A stretch of 64,000 nucleotides of DNA, taken from the NCBI GenBank assembly GCA_038329845.1, contig JBBQNJ010000008.1, forward strand, positions 1 to 64,000, read 5' to 3'. The notes beneath the pieces were generated by a model. The model searched no databases and was not told the origin of the DNA. It saw only the letters and a list, made by a program, of their open reading frames with translations. Within the stretch, counting starts at the first letter, position 1. The number at the start of each line of letters is the position of its first letter. This document shows positions 58,632-64,000 of this stretch, in pieces. The stretch is from JBBQNJ01 sp038329845. Lineage in GTDB: Bacteria; Planctomycetota; Phycisphaerae; Tepidisphaerales; Tepidisphaeraceae. Made by a program: the position numbers and the translations under genes.

Positions 58632-59654
58632 TCAGACTTCAACCCGCTCCCCGCGGATCGCCTGTTGGACGCAGTCCAGCTTGGTCAGCAATTCAGCCAT
58701 GCCGTCCACGTCCAGGCGGCGGGTGTTGTGGGAGTTGTAATCCTCCACCACCCCCACCCGCTGGCTGCCTTCGCTGAAGTACAGCGCGTAATTGAGATCG
58801 CGCTTGTCGCTGGGCACGCGATAATAGCCGGTCATATCCTCGGCGACGGCCATTTCCTCGCGAGTCAGGAGCGTTTCGTACAGTTTCTCGCCGTGCCGCG
58901 TGCCGATCAGGTTGATCGGGGTATCGACCTTGAGCAACTTCTTGAGGGCTAAGGCGAGTGTTTCCAACGTCGCGCCCGGGGCCTTCTGCACGAAGGTGTC
59001 GCCGGAATTTCCGTGGGTGAAGGCGTACAGCACCAAGTCCACCGCGTCGTCGATGGTCATCATGAACCGCGTCATGTTCGGATCGGTAATGGTCATCGGC
59101 TTGCCCAACTGGATCTGGTTGAGAAACAGCGGAATGACCGATCCGCGACTGGCCATGACGTTGCCGTAGCGGGTGACGCAAATGGTCGTGCGGTCCCCGG
59201 CCACGCGGCTCTTGGCCACGGCCAGTTTCTCCATCATCGCCTTGGAAATGCCCATGGCGTTGATGGGATAGACGGCCTTGTCGGTACTCAGGACGACCAC
59301 CCGCTTGACTTCGGCGGCGATCGCCGCGCTGAGCATGTTTTCCGTACCCAGCGAATTAGTTCGCAGCGCCTCAAGCGGAAAAAACTCGCAGCTCGGCACC
59401 TGCTTGAGCGCTGCGGCATGGAAGACGAAATCCACGCCTTCCATCGCATCGCGCAGGCTGTCTGGGTTTCGCACATCGCCAAGATAAAACCGCAGCTTGG
59501 GATGGGCGTAGGCCTTGCGCATGTCATCCTGCTTCTTCTCGTCGCGGGAGAAGACGCGGATTTGGCCAATGTCGGTGGAAAGGAATCGGCGCAGCACCGC
59601 GTTGCCGAAGGTGCCCGTGCCGCCGGTGATGAGGAGGGTTTTGTGGGTGAACAT
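58632..59654 (-). CDS. fnlA: UDP-GlcNAc 4,6-dehydratase (5-epimerising)
   Basis: The first enzyme of UDP-L-FucNAc synthesis, CapE/WbjB/FnlA type, 340 residues. TLLITGGTGTFGNAV binds NAD(P); FSRDEKKQDDMRKAY and LGDVRN are typical of the group. The catalytic triad region is LSTDKAVYPINAMGISKAMMEK: as in other PseB/CapE-type enzymes the usual catalytic Tyr is Met (M134) with K138 retained and D125/K126 assisting. TRYGNVMASRGSVIPLFL is also diagnostic. It lies 85 bases after wbpA and 85 before fnlB. Confidence 0.93.
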   Translation of the reverse strand: MFTHKTLLITGGTGTFGNAVLRRFLSTDIGQIRVFSRDEKKQDDMRKAYAHPKLRFYLGDVRNPDSLRDAMEGVDFVFHAAALKQVPSCEFFPLEALRTNSLGTENMLSAAIAAEVKRVVVLSTDKAVYPINAMGISKAMMEKLAVAKSRVAGDRTTICVTRYGNVMASRGSVIPLFLNQIQLGKPMTITDPNMTRFMMTIDDAVDLVLYAFTHGNSGDTFVQKAPGATLETLALALKKLLKVDTPINLIGTRHGEKLYETLLTREEMAVAEDMTGYYRVPSDKRDLNYALYFSEGSQRVGVVEDYNSHNTRRLDVDGMAELLTKLDCVQQAIRGERVEV

Positions 59655-59739
59655 GTCCTGACTTTACGATACGGGCAACCGCCGCCATCACAGGCCCGAC
59701 CGCGCCTGCGGCGCGGATGCCCAGAACGATGCCCGATGA

Positions 59740-61086
59740 TCACGCCTTTATAACCGCCGCCGAGGGGTTCGCACAGCCTGCCATCGCGTTACGGCTGTCG
59801 ATGATCAGTTGAGCCGTCCGGCCGATCATGTCGTAGTCATAGGCGCTGTGGTTCGTGGCGATGACCACACAATCGTACCGTCCGATCGACTCTGCCGTCA
59901 GCGGCACGCTTTTCTTGCCGATGTCGCCCCACCGCCGCATGTAGTGGGTCTGCGGCACATGGGGGTCGTTGTAATCCACCTCGGCACCGAGGTGCTCGAA
60001 CCGCTCGATCAACTCGAAACTCGGACTCTCCCGCACATCGTCGATGTCCGGCTTGTAGGCCAGGCCCAGCACAAGAACTTTCGTGCCGCGCATCGCCTTG
60101 CCGCGATCGTTCAAAGCGCCGATGGTGCGCTGAACCACATAGTCCGGCATCAGGTGGTTGATCTCGCCGGCCAGTTCGATGAACCGCGTCGGCATCCCCA
60201 CCTCGCGCGCTTTCCACGTCAGGTAGTACGGATCGATGGGAATGCAATGCCCGCCCAGTCCCGGTCCCGGGTAGAACGCCTGAAATCCGAACGGCTTGGT
60301 CTTGGCCGCCTCGATCACCTCGAACACGTCGATCCCCATCTTGGTCAGCACCATCTTCATCTCGTTGACCATGGCGATATTCACGCAACGATAGATGTTC
60401 TCCAGCAGCTTGGCCGCCTCGGCCACCTCCGCCGACGAGACGGGAATGACCTTGGCGATGGCCTTCTCGTACAGCGCCACCGCCAGTCGGCCGCTCGCCT
60501 CATCCAGCCCGCCGACGAGTTTGGGGATGGTCTGGGTGTTGTGGTCCTTTCGCCCGGGATCCTCGCGTTCCGGCGAGAACGCGACAAACAGATCCTCACC
60601 GAGGGTCATCCCCTTGGCCAAGAATCGCGGCAGCATGATCTCTCGGGTGGTTCCCGGATAGGTCGAGGATTCCAGCACCACCAACTGTCCCGGCCGGATC
60701 ACGCGGGCGATGTCATCGCAGGCTTTCTCGATGAAGGTCATGTCCGGCTCCATGTGCCTGCCCAGCGGCGTGGGCACGCAGACCAGAATCGCATCGGCCT
60801 CGGCGAGCCGCGCCATGTCGGCGGTGGCGTCGAACCGCCCCGCCGCCTTCATCGAAGAGACCATCTCGGCCCCGAGATGCTTGAGATAATTCTCGCCGCG
60901 ATGCAGCGCCTCGATCTTGCGAGGGTCCACATCAAAGCCGATGACCGCAAATCCCGCCCGATGAAACGCCGCAAGCAGCGGCAAGCCGACATAGCCAAGG
61001 CCAATGATACCGATGACGGCCTGCCCGGACTTGATCCGGCTCTGAAGTTTCGGGGCTGAGGTCGTCTTAGCACTAATTTCTGTCAT
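59740..61086 (-). CDS. wbpA: UDP-N-acetyl-D-glucosamine 6-dehydrogenase (WbpA-type)
   Basis: An NAD-dependent four-electron dehydrogenase converting UDP-HexNAc to UDP-HexNAcA; 448 residues. IGIIGLGYVGLPLLAAFHRAG is the Rossmann motif, CVPTPLGRHMEPDM and ESSTYPGTTREIM are typical, EVAKL-type AEVAEAAKLLENIYR is the hinge, and the catalytic Cys is C281 in GPGLGGHCIPIDP. The group (WbpA/WbpO/TviB/VipA) uses N-acetylated sugars rather than UDP-Glc. It is first in the minus-strand glycan operon, so the glycan probably contains a HexNAc uronic acid or a derivative. Confidence 0.9.
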   Translation of the reverse strand: MTEISAKTTSAPKLQSRIKSGQAVIGIIGLGYVGLPLLAAFHRAGFAVIGFDVDPRKIEALHRGENYLKHLGAEMVSSMKAAGRFDATADMARLAEADAILVCVPTPLGRHMEPDMTFIEKACDDIARVIRPGQLVVLESSTYPGTTREIMLPRFLAKGMTLGEDLFVAFSPEREDPGRKDHNTQTIPKLVGGLDEASGRLAVALYEKAIAKVIPVSSAEVAEAAKLLENIYRCVNIAMVNEMKMVLTKMGIDVFEVIEAAKTKPFGFQAFYPGPGLGGHCIPIDPYYLTWKAREVGMPTRFIELAGEINHLMPDYVVQRTIGALNDRGKAMRGTKVLVLGLAYKPDIDDVRESPSFELIERFEHLGAEVDYNDPHVPQTHYMRRWGDIGKKSVPLTAESIGRYDCVVIATNHSAYDYDMIGRTAQLIIDSRNAMAGCANPSAAVIKA

Positions 61087-61201
61087 GTTGCACCAAAAAG
61101 ATCGAGGGTCTTACCACCAGATTTGGTCGGCGTCCGAACGGCGGCAATCGCAAGCTGCGATCACTCGTCACAAAGATAGCATAACCACACTTCCTAACGG
61201 G

Positions 61202-61612
61202 TTAATAGCGATGTTCGCATGGAGTCCCGGTTACAAGCGGACCATCGAGCATTTGGTCGTGAGTCCGTCGCTCGTTGGCATCAGGAAATCGATCCATGAT
61301 TTTTTTCGCCGGCACTCCACCCCATATTTCGTAAGGAGGCACATCCTTGGTGACCACGGCACCGGCGGCAATGATCGCGCCCCGTCCTATCCGATGACCC
61401 GCCATGACAATCACCGATTGGCCGATCCAGACATCCTCCGCGATGGTAGTTTCCGGCAGATCGGGCCGTCCGGAAGCAAGACGAAATGCGCAACGGCGCG
61501 CACAATTCCGCCCTCCAGGCCGCGCAGTGGCGGCGCACTGTCCGAAAAACAAGGAACGCCCTGACAAACGCTTCCGGAAAAGTCGGAAGCTTAACGCTTG
61601 AAGCCTGGACAA
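61202..61612 (-). pseudogene. Truncated hexapeptide-repeat O-acetyltransferase
   Basis: Only the last ~90 residues look real: ASGRPDLPETTIAEDVWIGQSVIVMAGHRIGRGAIIAAGAVVTKDVPPYEIWGGVPAKKI-type sequence is the C-terminal part of a CatB/xenobiotic-type left-handed beta-helix acetyltransferase. Family members need about 100 more N-terminal residues carrying further hexapeptide coils; upstream codons here do not continue the pattern. It is therefore probably a broken gene, cut when the upstream DNA was rearranged. A complete enzyme would have O-acetylated a surface sugar. Confidence 0.7.
61570..61590. repeat. Perfect 7-bp hairpin at a gene-fragment junction
   Basis: GCTTCCG, loop GAAAAGT and CGGAAGC form a perfect stem exactly between the stop codon of the glycosyltransferase fragment and the acetyltransferase remnant. 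It may mark the junction where the two genes were joined. No T-tract follows. Confidence 0.45.
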
Positions 61613-61722
61613 CAGAGCGGCACGTTTAAGTCAATCGCGGCGGGGATCCAGTGAGCAATCTGCAACAACTGGTTGCACGTTTGCCCATATCCAGAAGGGA
61701 TGATGATCCGTTTTAAGTTCAT
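61591..61722 (-). pseudogene. N-terminal fragment of a glycosyltransferase-like gene
   Basis: A 43-codon frame encodes MNLKRIIIPSGYGQTCNQLL followed by QIAHWIPAAIDLNVPLCCPGF and then stops. 'G-x-x-x-NQLLQ-x-AH' followed by 'P-x-F' resembles the start of GDP-fucose-type (GT11-like) and related glycosyltransferases found in polysaccharide loci ('GxLxNQLxxxAHxI...NPxF'). The rest of the gene is absent. It lies between two other broken genes, so I read it as a deletion remnant. The resemblance is by eye only. Confidence 0.5.
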
Positions 61723-61736
61723 TGGAGGAGTTTGTC

Positions 61737-61850
61737 ACTTGCACCGGCGAAAAGCGACCAAGTCTGCATCGATCCGGAGGCCGTTCGAAGCACTGCCTTG
61801 CCAAGGTTGACCGTGACGCCGGTGATAAGGAGCGTTTTGTTGGTGAATAT
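61737..61850 (-). pseudogene. Decayed 5' fragment of an fnlA-like gene
   Basis: Minus-strand translation from 61850 gives IFTNKTLLITGVTVNLGKAV, which matches MFTHKTLLITGGTGTFGNAV, the start of FnlA at 59.65 kb, position for position with conservative changes. The start codon ATG has become ATA and the NAD-binding Gly-rich motif is damaged (TGVTVNLG). Similarity fades after about 35 codons. This is a remnant of a second copy of the dehydratase gene, left by duplication or recombination at the edge of the glycan locus. Confidence 0.65.
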
Positions 61851-62010
61851 TTAGAGACCTCGAATTCTGGCGAATGCTCGTTCCTCGATATCGGAAGCCG
61901 AGCCGGAAGGGCCGCGAGCAGATTCGCGCGATTCAGACCAGTTGAGCCAACCGCTTATAGTTGTCCGACCGGAATTCGCAACGGGAACGGGCGGCGGATA
62001 ACATGGGTTC
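61851..62010. other. Spacer before the DUF4118-PAS gene
   Basis: 160 bases with no gene I can support. It separates the fragment patch on the minus strand from the plus-strand DUF4118-PAS gene; no clear promoter or ribosome-binding site was recognised. Confidence 0.4.
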
Positions 62011-62757
62011 ATGGCAGGCGATCGTGATCGGAAGGTGTGGCAATATTTGACTCCCGTCCTTGCCGTCGGGTTGGCCGAGACGATCGTGTTTCTCGTTCCC
62101 GCGTTTGTCGAGCGCGGCGCTTTTCTCCTTTTCCTGGCCGCCGTTTCGATCAGCGCATGGTACGGCGGTTGGCGCTCGTCAATCGTGGCGTTGGGATTGT
62201 CGGCGCTGTGCGCCGCTTGGTTCGTCCTGCCGCCTTCTGGGTCGCCCGTTCTCGACAATGGGGACGATATCCTACGACTGGGACTTTTCCTGCTGATTGG
62301 CGCCCTGTCCAGCACCCTCCATGCCCGATGGCAGCGGGCGGTGACGGCGCTGCAACATAGCGAACAGCGGCTGGCCTTGGCGCTCGATGCGGCCGGTATG
62401 GGGGCATGGGAATTCGACCTGTCCTCAGGCGTTTTTCTTTGGTCGCCGGGTCTGGAGCGGGTGTTCGGACGCTCCGCCGATGATTTCGCTTTGGATTACC
62501 AAGGCTTCCTCGGCTACGTGCATCCCGACGACCAGGATTTTCTGAACCGCGCCCTGTTGCACGGGGATTCCGCAGAGCAGTCCTTCGAGATCGAGCATCG
62601 CATCAAGACTCCCACCGGCGAAATCCGCTGGATCATCACACGCGGACGCATCTGGAGGGACGCGTCGGGAGCACCCCAACGCCTCATCGCCTTGGCAAGT
62701 GACATCACCGCCCGGAAATCGAGGGAACGAGGGGACACTTCCTCCCCCGCGGCCTGA
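62011..62757 (+). CDS. DUF4118-PAS sensor protein without output domain
   Basis: A 248-residue membrane protein. Residues ~12-100 are a KdpD-like DUF4118 four-helix membrane domain (LTPVLAVGLAETIVFLVPAFVERGAFLLFLAAVSISAWYGGWRSS-type sequence). Residues ~115-240 form one PAS/PAC domain (LALDAAGMGAWEFDLSSGVFLWSPGLERVFG, GYVHPDDQDFLNRAL, FEIEHRIKTPTGEIRWIITRGRI, ASDITARKSRE). Such modules normally lead into a histidine kinase or GGDEF domain; here the frame stops right after PAC, 11 bases before the convergent gene's stop. It may be a truncated kinase or a stand-alone sensor. A partial decayed copy lies at 50.96 kb. Confidence 0.78.
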   Translation: MAGDRDRKVWQYLTPVLAVGLAETIVFLVPAFVERGAFLLFLAAVSISAWYGGWRSSIVALGLSALCAAWFVLPPSGSPVLDNGDDILRLGLFLLIGALSSTLHARWQRAVTALQHSEQRLALALDAAGMGAWEFDLSSGVFLWSPGLERVFGRSADDFALDYQGFLGYVHPDDQDFLNRALLHGDSAEQSFEIEHRIKTPTGEIRWIITRGRIWRDASGAPQRLIALASDITARKSRERGDTSSPAA

Positions 62758-62768
62758 TGTCCCCGCCA

Positions 62769-63950
62769 TCATCGGTTCGACGCATTCCGCCAGGTCCGCG
62801 CCAATCGCTCGAATACGGCAGGCATGCCATATTCGTTTCGAACACGCAATTGGGCCCGACGACCCATATCAACCCGTGACCGCTCATCCGACATGACGAT
62901 CAACAGTGCTTGCCGCAACGAAGCGACATCCTTCGTCGGCACCACAATGCCGCAATCCCCCTGGAGCATCTCGGGAATCGCGCCCACGGCGGTGGCGATG
63001 ATTGGACGTCCCAGAGCCATCGCTTCCAGCACGACATTCGGAAACCCTTCGGTATGGCTGGGAAGCACGAAAATGTCCGCGCCGGCAAGGATCTCCATCG
63101 CCTCGGAATGGGGCCGCTCGCCATGGAACTCGACGTCCTCGACACAGTGCTTGCGCGAAAGTTGGTCTCGATAGGACTGATCCACCGGGCCCACGATCCC
63201 GAGGCGCCAGCCGGTCGCTCCCAGCTCCGTCCAGGCTTGAAGCAGTTCGTCAATTCCTTTGGTGGGAATCACCCAGCCAAGGTAGATCACTGTCGGCGAA
63301 GCGCCGGCAGGCCTTGCGGGCACCGCCATCGGCAGGTTCCCCAAATCAATCCCATTGGGGATGCGCGCGACATTGACTTCCGGCAGTTGTTCCCGAATCG
63401 TTCTTTCGGTCTCGGCGTCGATCGGAACCACCGTATGGGCTTTCCGCATCGCCCGGCAGATCAAGTCCCATTCACGGGTGCGCGACAACGCCAGCTCGGG
63501 CACCCGCCCGAAATGAATATGGTAGACGGTGGGAACGCCAAGCAGCCTCCCCAGCCGAATGATGGCCAAGTCGCGGTGAAGGGAGAGTTGGCCCGCCGTG
63601 GCGATGTGGATCACGCGACATCCACAAACGAGATTCCACAAGACGGCGCGCAACTGCCGCCAAATCATCTGCCAGCCCCCGATGACCACGCGCTTCCAGA
63701 TCGTCAGGTCGGTGACTTCCCGCCATCGCGGCGCCACGTCAACGATCCGAAGGGCTATTTCTGACTGGCTTTCGGCCGATCCGCGGACGAGGGTCGTCCA
63801 ATGGGCGATCCCGCCGTAGGGCGGGGGCAATGGCGCGACGAGGCACACCTTCAGGCGCCGCCGTTGGCTGGCCGATGACCGTGACGCCAAGTCGATATCG
63901 GCCGCGCGGGGTCTGATCCAGTTCCGGGCGTACACGGCAAGAAGACTCAT
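62769..63950 (-). CDS. GT4-family glycosyltransferase
   Basis: A 393-residue GT-B glycosyltransferase. RLKVCLVAPLPPPYGGIAHWTTLV is the N-terminal acceptor-side start, VYHIHFGRVPELALSR follows, and the donor half has VIYLGWVIPTKGIDELLQAW, GIVGPVDQSYRDQL, VEFHGERPHSEAMEILAGADIFVLPSHTEGFPNVVLEAMALGRPIIATAVGAIPE with the E-x7-E motif. It would add a hexose or HexNAc to a lipid-linked or surface glycan. It is oriented with the glycan operon and could be its upstream part, beyond the fragment patch. GGGGA precedes the ATG. Confidence 0.88.
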   Translation of the reverse strand: MSLLAVYARNWIRPRAADIDLASRSSASQRRRLKVCLVAPLPPPYGGIAHWTTLVRGSAESQSEIALRIVDVAPRWREVTDLTIWKRVVIGGWQMIWRQLRAVLWNLVCGCRVIHIATAGQLSLHRDLAIIRLGRLLGVPTVYHIHFGRVPELALSRTREWDLICRAMRKAHTVVPIDAETERTIREQLPEVNVARIPNGIDLGNLPMAVPARPAGASPTVIYLGWVIPTKGIDELLQAWTELGATGWRLGIVGPVDQSYRDQLSRKHCVEDVEFHGERPHSEAMEILAGADIFVLPSHTEGFPNVVLEAMALGRPIIATAVGAIPEMLQGDCGIVVPTKDVASLRQALLIVMSDERSRVDMGRRAQLRVRNEYGMPAVFERLARTWRNASNR

Positions 63951-63979
63951 CGTCGATCCCCTGAATTGAGCTGCCGGAC

Positions 63980-63988
63980 ATTATATCA
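63980..63988 (-). promoter_or_regulatory. Extended -10 promoter of the GT4 gene
   Basis: On the minus strand TGATATAAT matches the extended -10 consensus TGnTATAAT, 29 bases before the GT4 ATG and upstream of its GGGGA ribosome-binding site. The -35 region would be at or beyond the window edge. Confidence 0.55.
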
Positions 63989-64000
63989 GTCCGGTTCCCG

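Overview
The window is GC-rich and densely coding, and it reads as a bacterial chromosome from a Gram-negative, peptidoglycan-making organism. MurA, KdsB, a Wzm/Wzt O-antigen exporter, a predicted outer-membrane beta-barrel and an RND efflux pump all point to a cell with an outer membrane and LPS-like glycans. An NPCBM-domain secreted protein, a 55-residue CxxxxC/CxxC zinc-ribbon protein of the 'MPVQMICP...VPEDVRGK' type, a membrane-anchored Ser/Thr kinase and many short lipoproteins suggest Planctomycetota, possibly a Phycisphaerae-like lineage. That placement is inference from gene content; no rRNA lies in the window.

Layout. 0-8 kb: a truncated REP-type transposase, rhamnulokinase, then a tight cluster of B12-type radical SAM enzyme, GT-C glycosyltransferase and PIG-L deacetylase facing a GT2/DUF2062 fusion. 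8-14.5 kb: tRNA-Leu(CAA), a sugar-phosphate isomerase-like protein, PepA, a nitroreductase, a lipoprotein, a second B12-type radical SAM enzyme and an outer-membrane protein. 14.8-17.5 kb: murA and a URO-D-like protein. 17.5-25.6 kb (minus): the membrane arm of respiratory complex I as nuoH-J-K-L-M-N, without nuoI or nuoA-G. 25.7-26.0 kb: an AT-rich miniature element carrying a second nested miniature element. 26-35 kb: a GNAT protein, riboflavin synthase, an NPCBM protein, a lipoprotein, rdgB, metG and a kdsB-pyrG operon. 35.5-43 kb: efp, a TetR-controlled RND efflux operon, a STAS protein and a TrkA/RCK protein. 43-47 kb: a Ser/Thr kinase and wzm-wzt. 47-52 kb: a methyltransferase, an MBL-fold hydrolase, a glycogen debranching enzyme, an EamA protein and the zinc ribbon. 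52-61 kb (minus): a surface-glycan operon. 61-64 kb: a patch of broken polysaccharide genes, a DUF4118-PAS protein and another GT4 glycosyltransferase.

How the genes work together. The minus-strand glycan operon makes nucleotide sugars (WbpA-type UDP-HexNAcA; FnlA-FnlB-FnlC UDP-L-FucNAc), transfers L-FucNAc (WbuB-like GT4), probably makes an acetamido sugar (DegT aminotransferase plus GNAT) and starts the chain on undecaprenyl phosphate (PglC-like transferase). Wzm/Wzt, about 6 kb away, could export the product. kdsB supplies CMP-Kdo for the LPS core, and its partner pyrG makes the CTP that this reaction consumes.

Most unusual items: (i) a ~110-bp AT-rich miniature inverted-repeat family starting GGGGACGCGCTTCTTTTTCA, present twice, one copy split by a 104-bp insertion that appears flanked by an 8-bp target duplication; (ii) recombination scars, including a decayed copy of part of the DUF4118 gene and three gene fragments beside the glycan operon; (iii) an EF-P with Asn at the position of the modified Lys and a PglC-like transferase with Asn at the nucleophile Asp; (iv) several genes whose -10 element lies only 7-9 bases before the start codon, suggesting leaderless mRNAs; (v) a compact radical SAM/GT-C/PIG-L/GT2 cluster with no obvious described counterpart.
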